DNA of 64,000 bases from Canna indica (taxonomy: Eukaryota; Streptophyta; Magnoliopsida; Zingiberales; Cannaceae). Position numbers and translations under genes: made by a program. How positions within the stretch are numbered: the first letter of the stretch is position 1; each line of letters begins with the position of its first letter. The DNA lies in assembly GCA_034359265.1 (NCBI GenBank), contig CP136890.1, positions 101,271,501-101,335,500 on the forward strand, read 5' to 3'. This document shows positions 23,601-38,600 of the stretch, in pieces. The notes under the pieces were generated by a model, which saw only the letters and a list, made by a program, of their open reading frames with translations, did no database searches and was not told the origin of the DNA.

Positions 23601-26600
23601 TACGGTACGATAAGTCCGGTATTTACCGGTTTTTTAGGTTTCCGGTATACGATATACCCGGTATTTGAAAAAACCGGGTATATTGTGTATACCGGGCGGT
23701 ATATGGCGGTATGATGCCATATACCGCCCGGTATGGGCGGTATGTCACGAAAAAAAAAACCGGCCGGTATGCATTTTTATACCGGTCCGTACCATGTGTC
23801 AGTACGGTACGGTACCGGTATATACCGGTACCGGCCGGTGACCGAAACCGGTACCGGTACCGAGATTTTAAACCATGCCACAAGCACAATCTTATGATAT
23901 GATTTTTTTTCTTATATATAAAATCTCATGCAATTGAGCTATTCTGCTTGCAAGCTATTTAATCTAAATTAACATGTTTTTTGTTAAGTTGCTCATAAAA
24001 CTAAGGATTCATTTCAAAAGAATATACATAATAATAACATGAACTGATAAAAGTATAGCTAAAATAAAGTGGGTTAAGTTGTTAATGCATACACTGCCAG
24101 GTAACATAAAGAAAGTCACTGATGTCTACAATTTACTAAAATTTCGGACAAAAGATTAAGCAACCGTATCACGATTCAAGGGTACCTATATTGTGGTGCA
24201 GAAGCTTGGTTTGAACGATGAGTTCTACCGAACTGTTGAATGGCACGGTCAGCACTCCAAGGAAGTTCAAGTGTTATATGAACCCTCCTTTTCTGGAATG
24301 AGCAGTTGACATAATAGTTATTACTTCATCATAAAGTGCAGAAAAGCTTGTATAGGGGAAAATGATCAAGGTTCAGCAATTCAGATACCTGATTTAATGT
24401 CCTTCTATCAGCTTGTAAGGACACACCAGCAGATCCAGCTTCAGATATTATAGCAACCAACTTTTTTCCATCCATAAACAACTGCTTCTCGTGCATATTA
24501 ACCATTTCCATGGCAACTTCCTTCCTGGAAAATAATATATAGGAAACTTTTCAAGAACAGCACATAAGACAATAAAAGAGTACATATGCTAAGCAGTCGT
24601 ATTCTTACGAGCTCCTTGATTGATAAATAACACCTTTTCCATCAGAAGTCCTTAGAAGCATACCTCGTCTACCAGTCATTTCTGCAACATTTTCTGGTCC
24701 TCCTAACTGCAAAAACATGTATAAGAAAGAAAGAAAGGAAAAATAGTTCATCACTTAACAACTAAATTCATATATGCCTACGGTCAACGGTCAACGGCCA
24801 ACATGAAAACATCACAACTTATGTATAAGGGTGGTAGAATTTTCACCTTTGATCTCTGTTAATGAGATATTACTATATTAGAATTTGGAAAAAAATTAAT
24901 ATATCCCATCTTCAAACGCTGAATTCCACTCCATTAAAATTTAATCATTGCTATTAACATATAACTTTTGTGATTAGTAAACACAATTGAAGTAAAGAAA
25001 AATATCCTTGGTATTTTTCACTAGATCCTTCCTGATTGCATGCCTTAAATACATCTTTTCTAACCACAAATCAGCAATAAGTGCTATAGCAGAAGTAACT
25101 AATTACTTTGTATAGTTGAGAATCATTTTTCACGTCTTGTCATAAAGCAATCAAGTAACCATGTCAGATCCTGATTCCTGACAGAAACTAGGGCAAACTG
25201 ATTACTTTGCATAGACTAAAAATAATCTGCCAAAGTCGCCCAATTGCAAAGAGAAGAAAAAATACTGAAAATGAGCAACTGCAAAGAGAAAATAAGAAAG
25301 AATCACAAGTAGATTCTAGAAAAACATCAAAAAATTAGCCAAGAAAAGAAAGAGACAGAAGCAAGAATTGAATGTTACACAGATTAATCAAAACTAAAGT
25401 TCAAATGAAAAGGCAGATAAAAAAGTTCTAAAACATTTGTCTTTAGAAGGTGACATTGTTACAACTTACAACACTGAAAGACAAGGGATGGTAAAGGAAA
25501 TGATAATCTTAAAGTTTTCTAGTTGCACCAAGTGTATTGGATAGTTACCAAAAAATAAAGAATGGCTGGAACTATTATTAGAATAAATGGCATATCCATA
25601 AATGACCAGGCAGTACAAAAATGTTGGATGTGAATTGTGTCAACTTCAACTACTGTGTAAGACTGACTGTGGTATGTATAAACAGTACAATAACAGGATA
25701 TATATTGCTGGAATCACTAGCATGAAGTCCATGAGAAAGCAGCCCAATTAAAAAGAAATTCAGGTAGCTAATGAAACATATTTAGTACACGTTTAATACA
25801 ATAAATGCCCAATTTGCAAGTAGAACAATATTGACAAAAAATAATGTAAAAACATTAATAAATTGATCTGGTCACTCTAGCACATGAGATTGTTTCATGA
25901 TGAAAAATAGAACCTGATCAATTAAGTCATCAAGAGGATTATTCGGCAAATCCAAGGTACGTATGATATCCAAAATCTTTGTTTTTCGCTCCACTGCAGC
26001 TTCATACCTGTTAAATGCACAGTAAGAACACACTTAAAGCAGGTACCAAGTACCAACAAATGCATGGCCCTTTTTTTCTGTACCTTTTGAAAAGTTCAGC
26101 AATATAGGCATCTCTGGCCTTTAAATACTCATCAGTTTTATCCTTGCACGAGTAGCATGACCAATCATCAGATACTAAATCTGTCCAAGGAGGCACTAAG
26201 CAGCCAGGGTGGACTAATCGAGAACAACAGGAACAGCGAAGCAATAATTTCTTCTCCTTAAACGATGACAAATGTGTCAGCTAAATGCATAAACAGAAAG
26301 TAGAAAGGATGCTGAAAACTATAAAGCCATGCTACCTCTTCGCTGTTACATATTTCACACATTTGGAACTCCTCATCAGATGTAGATTCAAGATCAGACT
26401 CCGCTGGAATAAGAATAATATATAGTAAAAAATGGTAATGAAATAAATTTTTATGCACTAGAAAGCAACTTATCATGAGCTAAACACAGTGCAGTACACC
26501 TGAGACCAAACACAATAATAGTGTGACAAGGCAAGGACCGCAGTATACTACTAGATAAACAACTAGCCATACTACTTAAAGACACCTAACACATCCTTCC

Positions 26601-29600
26601 TAATACAAAACCACAATAGCACCAATTTCTTGTTAGCTCAATAAACTTTTTTAAAACTATCGCCTGACTTACCATTGCTGCTGTAGTGCTGTCACAAAAC
26701 TGTTTTCTTTGTTTGATGTGATGAGAAAGAAAAGTAGTAAATGCATCTCCCCACTACATTGTTAAGTAAATATCTTCATGTTTTTTGACACAAGTAGTAA
26801 AGGATAACAAACAAGTGCATCCTTTGTAATATTTAGTGGCAACTCAATTCACTGTTGTAAACTATGGTTAATGCTTAAAAGATCCTCCAAACCAGAAACT
26901 AAATATTGCCAATACCACTCTACGTTTTTCCTCATACACAATATATTAATTCACATTAACAATGACAACCAAGCAAATAAATAGATTTAAGATTTAAGAT
27001 ATTGGTTGTGGAGGCCCTTGAAGGGTGTTCCAAAGAGCCATGTCATCACAATGACAGAATCACCTGCATTACAATTAGAATGTATAGCACAGGAAGTTCT
27101 GAAGAGCTGTCTGGACAAATACCAAGGGCTTTGCTCGAGAACAGGCACTCATGCCACTTAGCATCTTCTAATGGGTCACAACATACTAGGTCCATGGCTC
27201 ATGGAGGACTAGGTCCACTCTAGCAAGCCTTTCATCAAGGCTCCACCAGCCAATTCCTTATTAGCAGCACCCTCACTTGGTATGGAGACTAAAATAGTAT
27301 GTTACCTCATGCCAGATCGTCCTTGATGCCCATGACCTCCCTGAATATTAACCCGAGAACTGGCTACTGCTATACTTGCCATCTACACAACCTTAACAAT
27401 ACCCTTCTCAAGGAGCAACCAATAACCAAGTGTGGTTAACAGTGATCTCTTAACTGAAGGATCTCACCCTGATAGGAATGATATCTCCTCCGATATAAGA
27501 AGGGTCAGTTTACTCCAACAAAGGCAAATCACTTTAGCACAAAGCCATAACCATTAGATTTGCTCATATCTCTCTGGCCTGAATATAAATGCCTACCTCA
27601 CCCGTCTAATTTGGAGCAACAGAGTGTAACTCACACTTTTGATCTGCCTTGCATTATAAGTTTTTCCTCTTCTTAAACATAACAAGGGTAAGGTGCAGCA
27701 CAATAGTTCTATCTGCCAATCGATCAATCCTTGGATTATACATAACATAGCAGTGCAATAATTGGGATTGAAGCAGTCAACAAATGTTTATACACTACCT
27801 TGTCGGCTAAAATAAACATCTTTGCAAAATTTGATTGGATGAACAACTTTCCCAAAACCTTATGCCGTTAGAAAATAGATCAATATATACATTTATATTG
27901 TTAACACTCTCCGTCACATGTGGGAGGGTAAACTTAAGGAGATTAGACCAAGTCCAACATGTGGATTGACTTAATTTAAGTGGAGGTATAATTGCTAACA
28001 CTGGAAAGATTTGTAATACCATGATAAATTTGATTGAATGACCAACTTATCCAAAAATCTTCAGTTGTTAGGAAAGAGAACAATCTAATACATTTATATT
28101 CATAACAATCCTTAGCTGGTCAGATTCCATGTAACATTAGGATTTGCTTGAACTTCAATGGTGTTGAGATCTAGAACAGTTTTCCTTTACATGATTTAGA
28201 TTATTTTTGACATTATTAACTAAAAGATCTTATCATTAATAGTTTAATACTGTAAGTTATACTGAAATCAATTATATAAAGTCAAGAACTAAGAGAAGTA
28301 ATTGTCCCATCAAACAACATCCAACTAGTGTGACAAGCAAACTGGCATTGCATTTAATTTGTTCTTTAAAAGTCTTCAAGTATCTCAAACTGGAGGTCAC
28401 TATAGGTCCTCTAAGAAAGCTCATCAGATATAGACTAAAAATTCATCCAATCCAACCAATGAGAATCATGCTTCTAGTCTTATTTGAAAACATTAAAATG
28501 TGTCAAAAACACCCATCAACAAAATAACATACAAAACTTGTCAAACTACCACCAAACTAACATCATGGGCAAATATATTTTCAAACATCACATAAATTAT
28601 AGAAGTTCAAAAGTCTGCACCCATCTAGTTGGAAAAACATAATGGTATTAGAAGGCCACTACAATCATTGGCTTTATTTAGGCAATGTTACAATGTCAAA
28701 TGAGGGAATTTTGGCAGTTCATACAGCTCCTAACAAAGATGATTCTGGTCCACACAAGGTTTCAAAATTCATACCATACCCCTGTACATTTTAAAAAAAG
28801 GTATCCAGTACATCTAGTACCTGTTGGTACCAGATAGTACCGCCAATACCAGGCGGTACCATACTTAATACCGGGCAGTACCACCCGGTATGAGTGCAGT
28901 ATGGTTCACTGTGCACCATACTCCGGTACCAGTATGGTGCACACAGTGCACCATCTCCAGTATGGAGCAACTGCACTTACTGGTACCAAAAATGGTACCG
29001 GACCGTACCATGTCAGTATGGTACCGGTCAAACACCGGTACGGTATTTTAAACCTTGGGTCCACATATTCAACCAAGTAACAAGCTTTGAGGATTTCATG
29101 CCAACATAAGGACCCTTAATTCAGAAAGGAATTGGATAGTTGGCCAATTAATTCATCCATTCGAAGAAAGTTAAATGGTAATAGATAGTCAATCAACTCA
29201 ATCATTTCAGGGAAATCTGAAAGTAAATAAAGGTGATTAAATAGAAATTCAAGGAAGGATTTTAAAGAACAAATATGATTCAATTCTTATCCCTTTTTAT
29301 GATTTCCTACCTCTTTTTGAAATAAACTAGTACTAACCTATAGAGTATAGATAGGCTTGGACAGTCATTGGCAAAGGCAAGAAAAGTTTATAATCCTTAG
29401 GTTATTTCAAATAACTAATAGCTTCCTTGTAGGCTATCTTCCTTGAAATTGAGAATCCCAAGTTAGAGATGGTAAAAACTCTATATACCAAGAAAAAATA
29501 GCGTTATGGAATCAACAAAAATGGACTTCATCATCAATAGCCATGTTATGTAAGAGAATCTTATCTGAGATTTAGCAAAATCTTGAATTACTCACATAGA

Positions 29601-32600
29601 GACTCCTCAAGGCTATCAGTATCACTTGCAACATTCTGTTTTGCAGCCTTTCTCACTCTTCCCTTAAATGATACACCAGGAGTAGCAGAATGCCGTTTAC
29701 GTTGAAGTTCTTTAACTCTTTCTTCACCTATGACATGAAATAACAATTACATGACGCATAATGATTTAAGCAGAGAAGATCAAGCAAATGGTCAAGTTAT
29801 AGTGCTGTACCTTGAAAAGTATCAGGCTTTGGTGGCAAAGGATAGTTTTCTTCAACCAATTTAAGAAGAAGCTCTTTAGGACCTGAGACAAAGTCATCCA
29901 GCTCAAGGCCCTGTTATAGTTTTCATCAAGAAGCAAAAAGCAGTTGAGAAAGCAGAATGTAGCAAATTGTCAGATAAAGAAGGGGGAGTGCAGTAGAGCA
30001 CCTACATATTTTGTCACAGCCTCCTCGGTTCGTGCCTCTCCAGTACTTTGAAGGCCAATCACAACACATTTACCCTCTGCTAAGGCCTGCTTGGCTAGCC
30101 TTACAGCACCAGGAACCTTAGCTGACATACACATATGTCTAAAGAAACGCTGAAGAACAGCAACAAACAAATTTGTCAGCATAAAAGGTTGCAAGGCACA
30201 ATAGCACAAGTAGATAGAGAAAATTTTCATAAAACCACACCTGCCGTAGGCATAGAGAAGATTATGTTCTTAAAAAATATAACCTTAAATTGCATTGTCA
30301 AATCATAAACTTTCTTAGAACTCCTAGAAATCTACAGAAGATCATAATAAGTTGGAATCATATTACCTGGTGGCTAGCCCAATAAAGCCGCCAAACCTGA
30401 CTAGTGTTTGGTTTCTCCTCACAAAGAAAAGCACTCGCTGATAATAATTCAACCCGTAGCTCAGCCCAGAATTCAGCAGCCTTCTTATACATATCCTATT
30501 AAGTGAAATGCAATCATTATCTAATAAACAAAATAGAGGTGTACTAAAGGCATAAACCTAAAGAAGAATAACTATGGTCAACAATATCAATATTTTAGTA
30601 TCCAACTTCAGTACCTAAATGACAAAGGTCAAACAATTTGAGAAGATGAAATTTAGTGGCCTTAACTATGAATTAAGTGACAACAGAATATATTCAAGAA
30701 AAGAAGATGTGAGGCATCATAAATGAATTATGGAATCATGTGAATACAAAAGTGCAGCTTAAGATATGGTTTGGTCGGCGCTGAAAGTAAGTTCATGCAA
30801 AAAATTGCACTTCCAAGTTCCCATGAATTTAATTCTCCCTTATGAACTTCTTGGGAAACATCAAAAACACATTTGGTTAGCATTAACTAAATGAGAACTT
30901 CTCATAAATTAAATTCCTACATCTTGTTTGGTTCAAGGATCTACTTCCCAAGAAAATAAACTTAAAATGACTAACACACTCTCCATTTCAAAATATTATA
31001 TTAATTATAATAATTTCATATTAATACAAATATGAAATTATAATTATATTGCAATAAAATTTATATGATAATATTAAAATTAATAATAATATCATAGTAC
31101 TATATTTTTAATATTATATTATATTTATTAAAAAAACATAATTAATATTAATAAAATTAATAATATAATATTTATATTATATAAGTTGTTAGCTGTATTT
31201 TAGTTATACAATACAAATTAATTAATAAAATCATATTCTTACTTTCCTGAAAAAAGAACAATTTTGTACTTTTAACTTAACAAATACAAGAAGCAGAAAT
31301 TAGTTAGGGGGCTGGTAGCTGGTAACCTACTTCTCACGTTTTATGGGAAGTAGAAATTTCTTCGGAAGTATGACTTCCTCCAAATTTTCTATCAACCAAA
31401 CAAGGAAAAAAAAAAATCCCAAAAAGCTGTACTTCTGTCAAAAAAAAAAAACGGCCCCTAATTGTTAATAATTTGTTTAGTCACTAACACAGTATTCCAG
31501 TCAAAATAATAAATCAAACATAGAAATGCAGCTATGTCTTGAAGGGTAGTTATTTATTTAGTCCACGATTATCTTCTATACAACCACTAGTTGATTAAAC
31601 TAAAAACATTTACAATTTACAACCACATCATATTGGCTCAAACAAACTAAGAAAAGTGATTATTTGCATCCAGTTCTCCAACAATTAGTTAACAAAAACA
31701 TGCAAAAAAGAACTGGCTTTTTGCGGCAAACATGTGTTGTTATGTTTCTTTAGAGCATCTCGCAATCTGCAGAATTGAGCAACTGACAATTATGAACAAT
31801 CAAAAATCAAAATAGGAAAATCTAATTGTAAGAATACTTCAAGATTAGAAGAAAAAAAAAATGGAGCACTGCATTCAGTGAAAAACATCAAAAACTTCTA
31901 AAAGAACTGCATGTGTATAAGCACCAAAGAGAACAATAAAATCCTTAAGCTGATAAAAACAAAAGACAGAATAGCAAAAAATCTGGTACAACAATCTGAA
32001 GACAATACCAAACAGAATAGCAAACAATCTGGTACAACAAGTTAGTAGCTGTTGAGAAATTAGTGGACCTAACTCACCCCAAAAGCTAGCTCGTGAAGAA
32101 ATGATTGCCCAAACTATTTAAAGGTTATCTTGAGTTTCTTGACCACATTTTTAACCAATGTGGGACTTTAACACACCCCCCTCGTGCCCATGATTGGACA
32201 TCTAGGATTGGACATCTGAAGCGTTTACAGGACTGGACATCTGCGGGTGGTACAATATCAACCACAGGATATGCTCTGGTACCATGTTGAGAAATTAGTG
32301 GGTCTAACTCACCCCGAAAGCTAGCTCGTGAGGAGAGGATTGCCCAAACTATTTAAAGGCTATCTTGACCATATTTTTAAGACTTTAACATTAGGAATGT
32401 GCAAGTAAACTGACCAAAAAATATGCACCTAACACAATGTCATGGGCAAGAGTTGTTCAAAACAAAATAATAAAAGTAAATTCCATCTAGCACGAGAAAC
32501 CCATTGGCATCTGTCTTCATGCATCAGTTTTTTTATTACTCATCATTCCATCTTCTGTTTCTACTATTTTGGCAATTTCATATTGCAAATTTGACGGAAC

Positions 32601-35600
32601 CTGGGTTTATCTATAAGCCAATGATGTTGATGGCTCAAAGCTCCTGTTATTCCATTAATAGCCATCAGGTACAACTTCAAATAGTTGCAACAGTGGAACT
32701 TTTTAGAGTTTGTTTTCAAAAAATAAATTTCAGTTAGTCATGAAAATTTGTGAAGTAAACCACCACTATGTCTAAAACATATTGAAGAAATACAAAAATC
32801 AGTGGGAAAGTTAATGGACAGAAGATGGGAATGACAGTTTTTGCTTTCCTTTGGCAGAAAACATGTCCCTGTCAAGCACCAACTTTTAGAATTGATAATA
32901 ACATATTATTCAACCATTAGCATCGAAAGCAGTGGTTAGACCAGCCATGCTATGGGAGCAAGTGTCGAGCAACTAAATTTCAACATATACACAGGTTGAG
33001 CGTGGCACAAATGCGGATGTTAAGGTGGATGAGTGGCTATACAAGATTGAACAAAATTACAAATGAATACATCGGGCAGAATGTGCATGTAGCACATATT
33101 GAAGACAAAATAAGATAAGGTTGTTTAAGATGAGGGCATGTGCTATGGAAACCGTCAGGTGCCCCGGTTCTAAAAATGTGATAGTTTAGTAGCAAAAGGG
33201 AATGAAGAAGGGTAGAGATAGGCCTAGGATCACATGATAATGTCTAAAGATCTATGTTTACTAAATATTGAGGTGGATCTAGCCTTGGATTGAGGGATTT
33301 GGAGACACAGAATCCATATAGCTGACCCCATCTATGGGATTAAGGCTTAGTTGTTGTTGTTGTTGTGTATTAGCCTCCGAAGTAGACCAGCCCAACCATC
33401 CCAAAAAGCCATTGAAACCTCAGGTTCAAGCATAGGAATAAATGAAGTAATCTCAAAAAGTCTGCTGGTCAAACAAATAATACTACCATGTTATCCCACC
33501 AACTGAGAGATATTTTAGTCTTGAAACCATAAGAGTGCAGATTTTTGTTTACTTAATGAAGTAATTAAGGATCAAAGAGTATGTGTTTAGTAAAACCAAT
33601 AGCAATTTGGGGATTAGTATCTATGAGTCTCATTTTATTTATCATACAGTAATTTGTAATAACAATTAAAATATATGCAATGCTTAAATAAACCTAGAGA
33701 GTATATATAACTATATAAGAGAGTCTCAAGACTCTCCCATATAAATTTCACAGGTTCTTGTCTAAATGCCAGACCAATTCTGCTTCACATGATGCTTCTC
33801 ATGCAGTTCACATGATATTTTAGAATACTATAGCTCCAATGTTTCTTCTTAAAGACCTGCATAAAGCATATCATGTATTCATAGATAAACATATCAAGTA
33901 CTTGTAGCTTTGTACTCGAGGATTTACTAAATAGCATAAAATGAGAATAAAAAATGTACAATAAATAGGCATAGTACATTTAGAGTGTGATTGAGTTTCA
34001 TGAAACTCTAAGAATACAAGAAAAAGATAAGGTATAGCTAAAGATCAGTGAAGAGCATAGCTTGATATTCTATCGTGGGAATAATTTCAGCAAGGCATGG
34101 TTTTAAATCTCGTACCGTACCGGGCGGTAAGCTCGGTATATACCGGTTTTTGAAAAAAACGGTATACGAGATACCCGGTATGGGTAAATACCGGGTATCT
34201 CGGTAAATACCGCCCGGTATGCTCGGTATTTATGAAATACCGGGCGGTATTTGCTATCATACCGGGCTATACCGCCCAGTATGACATTGTGTACTGTTGC
34301 AACATACTGGGGTATTGGAAAATACCGATATCTCGGTGAATACCGCCCGGTATGCTCTGGTATTTAGCAAATACCGGGCGGTATTTGCTGTCATACCGGG
34401 CAATACCGCCCGGTATGATCCAACAGCTCTTAAAAAGAGCCGTTGGGTATTGTTCGATACTATATTAGGGTTTTTCATAGATATAAGAGAATCATTACAT
34501 TAGAATTTATATAGGCCGACACAGGCCCACAACCCAAAGGGCCCAAATTTATATAGGCTAGCGGGACCGCCGAAAACTCTGCGTAGCGCAACATAAGACG
34601 CTTAGGGCAAATCAGTCACTACACATCCCAACATACGGTGTTGATCTTAGTCCGTCGTACTCGTACATATCTTGGGGATATACACGACTGTATAAACTCC
34701 AATGTAAAGATTCTCTTGTATCTATGAAAAACCCTAATACAATATCAAAACAGTACCCAACGGCTATTTAAACATTGCATTCATGTATTTGACATTTGAA
34801 TATTAATTTTAAGTATTTCTTGATCAATGATGTATTATTGAAGTTACTTTTAACAGCAACATTTAAAAAAAAAAAAAAAAAAAAGACCGGTATGCAATTT
34901 CCGTACCGGACCGTACCATGTGTCGGTACGATACGGTATCGGTATTTTAAACATTGCAGCAAGGTAATATGGAAATCAATTAACACTTCTAAGAACTATG
35001 GTGACTTAGTACCATCATTCTCTCCTCCAGAGGTGCTTCAATAACTTCAAACTCAGCCCCTTTATAACTTAGCGTACGACAAACATACATACCCCTAAAC
35101 AAGATAAATGGTAATAATGTTAGGAGAACATCATTGAAGGTGAACAGACCATAAAGGTAACATATTCTCACCTCGCCTTCATATCCATTGCAACTAGTTC
35201 AAGGGCTCCAACGCCACCTTTATCAAGAGCACCTGTAGGTGGAGAAAGGAACATCATGTTTAAATATTTTATCCAACAAAAGACATCTTTGCAAGAGAAT
35301 CATATGAAGATAACTACAGAAATGCAGGACCAAACAAGAAGGATAAGCATCTTGAGCTAATTTATTTGCTAAAGGTAGCAAGATCTTATTTGCAACCTCA
35401 AATTTCATCAGTATGTTTTGCTGGAAATGATTTGTTTGCATCAGCTGTTAAGTTCTCACTTATGTTGGTAATTAGAATTGGTAAAACTATGTAGTATTAT
35501 GTTATGAAAACACTTAATTCTTAACTGAAAACCTTCCATCATGAACCACCTACGCCAAAAAATATTATGCAAAATATAATTGAGTTGACAAAATTCTAAT

Positions 35601-38600
35601 GCAACCAAACATAGATGAACTGTAGGATTAAAACCAGAAAAATAAAAGTATAAATACTCTTTTTTTCAATAATAGATCATGCAGTTGTCCTATTGACTTT
35701 CTTGTATTTTGTTAAAAGCAGACACTCCAGTTATCAAAAATATGAAAATGGATTGCAAAGCAATTTCAAGTTCATATAAGTTAGGAACCCGCTAAATTAT
35801 ATAGCCCTTTTGGTAACAACCAAAAAATGCGGTAAATGGCTGCAAGTAGCATTTCATTTCATTTTGAATCAATAACAACTAAAAGTGTGTCCGTGAGGTA
35901 TCACCATTTTACAAAAATGTCATTTATTATCACCAAAAGCAACAAAACCAACCTAACTTTTGAAGCTAACAAGTGCTTTCAGCTATATTATCTAACAACT
36001 CTGCCAAAAATGCCTATATAACACATTTTGTTGCAATTTGATGAAACTTCGATGATCAATATTACAATTCATTGTATCAACCTGAAACTCACTCCCATCT
36101 TTTTACTTCTTGTCCTTTCACCTGTTCGGGTTGGCAGGTCCTTCTTACAATTAGGGGGGTTAATTTTATACCTCTTTCCTCCCTCTGGATTGATGATCAA
36201 CTTTCTTATCGAAAGCGATCTTTGGTAAAGCTGTGCATTTTGTGGAGTTGGTTTATCTGGCATGAGAGGAACACCAGGTTGTTTCAATTAAAGAGCTCCT
36301 CGGCACAACTCATTGCTGTTTCGGCAGACAACTTTATTAGTCTCTATTGCTCTTAATTGTAGCTGGATTTGTGTTTGGTTGGGTTGACTGGTCATGTTGA
36401 CCTCTTGTTTTGTTTTAATGTTTTTTCCTCACTCTCTCTAATTCCTGTAACCTTTCATTGCTCTTGAATGGAAACAGGCTCTTTACTCAAAAAAAAGAAA
36501 ATTACAATTCATTGCATGGTCAAGATAACAACTTAAGTGTTAGGCATTTTAGTAGATATAACCATATTGTTATGATCCTCCATATATATCTAACCATATA
36601 TTATCTAAGTAAAATATAGAACATAACCTAAAAGTAGCTCCTTATCATCAAGTTTTACAGCCTCGGAAAAATATATCACTGCTACCATGACATCAATATG
36701 GAACAATGAAATATCTCAGAATAAAGGATATCTTGCATGTTAAAGTGGTATGAGATGGCAAACCTAAAAAATCATGAAACTGAGGGAAACAAGTTCCAGC
36801 TCCCCATAGTCCTAGACGGACCATGTAACCCATATTTCGTGGCTCAGAAGCACCAGTTGCAGAGCAATAAATAACTCGAGCCTCAGGAAGTCTTGCCTGT
36901 ATATACAAACTCCTTTTTACACTCTCAATATACATAAACATAAGATGTAGGCATTCTACAGACACTGAAACAATAAAAAAAATATCATACAGCCAACTGC
37001 TAAAGTGAAAAGGCAGAAAATATACAGATGATGAAATAAGAAAGTGGGGATAAATTACCAATTTTAAGTTCCTCAACTCATGCAAACAATTGCAGACATA
37101 TTAATAGCCTAAGAAACCCATGACAACCAACAGGTTTATGCTTCTAGCTCAGGAACTGCATTACTTAGCTATCATGCATAACCACCTTCATATCTTATTT
37201 CTGTTTTCTACTAATGATCACCAAAAACAGAAACAATTCATGAAAATTTTCATGCAACAATTCAAACACTAACCAACATTCGTTTCAGTAAATAAATGGG
37301 TGGCTACATACTAGTATACTAGGTGTTTATGAGACTTAACAATAAAATTAATCAATAACAAACCATTTTGTCCAGTATAACAATGACGTCAGTGTACGTA
37401 CAGACGAATATGTCAACCAATGATTTTATAATGCCAGTAGATTGATACTAGACCTAGATATTAATCCACACTAAAAAATGCACTTCGTAGATCAATACCG
37501 TAGTATTTATAAAATTTTGAAGTTCAAACACAAGGAGAGATTCATAGCTACAAATATAAGCATTCTAATGAATATCAAATATCATTAATTTTATCCAATA
37601 ATATTATAAGGGTCACAAAATGTGACATAACTCATTTACACAAACTGTAAATAGTCTTTGTATGATAAACAAGTAAATCGACCTCACTTTGTATGATAAA
37701 CAAGTAAATCCGCCTCACTGATTATGATACCACAACAACTAAGCCTTAATCCCATACTATACTATATGGGGTCGGCTATATAGATTCTCTGTCTACAAAT
37801 CCGTCTGTCCAAGGATAAATCCACCTCAATATCTAATAACGGTAGATCTTTAAACACTATTTTTGTCCACGTGATCCTAGGCCTACATCTACCCTTCCTC
37901 CTACCTTCAACTAGTAAACTATCACATTTTCGAACCATGGAACCTAGGGGTCTCCGTAGCACATGTGCAAACCATCTTAAACAACCTTTTCTTAATTTGT
38001 CCTCAATATGTGCTACATGCAACTTCTGTCGGATGCATTCATTTCTAATCTTATCCAATCTTGTATGGCCACTCATCCACCTTAACATCTGCATTTCTGC
38101 CACATTCAACATGTCTATATGTCGAACTTTAGTTACCCAACACTCGCTCCCGTATAGTATGGTTCGTCTAACCGTTCTTCTATATAACTTTCTCTTTGCT
38201 TTGTTAGGTATCTTCTTGTCACATAGCACGCCTGTGGCACTTCTCTATTTCAACCATCGTGCTTTGATTCATATGGGTTACATCTTCATCTATCATCCCA
38301 GCATTTTGGAAAATAGAACCTCAATATTTAAAATGACTACACCTAGGCACTACTACACCCCCTAAACTCACTTCCCCTCCACCGCTCTTATACTTGTAAG
38401 AGCTCTTAGTACGTATCCTTAATAACATTTATATATTTAACATGAATACCTTTCTTCTTCAATGTCCACCAAAGCACTTTTCTCGGCACTCTATAATATG
38501 CTTTCTCTAAGTTCATGAAAACCATATGGAGATCCTTCCTCTTCTCTCTATAGATCTCCATCAAGCGCCTTAGTAGAAATATAGCTTCTGTTGTAGATCT

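Noticed and set aside
27002..27223. 73-codon ORF in FGT1 intron 14 as a possible nested gene
   Set aside because: No protein family recognised; surrounding sequence looks like decayed repeat DNA.
37871..38365. 164-codon plus-strand ORF in FGT1 intron 7
   Set aside because: Antisense shadow of the RTE reverse transcriptase fragment.
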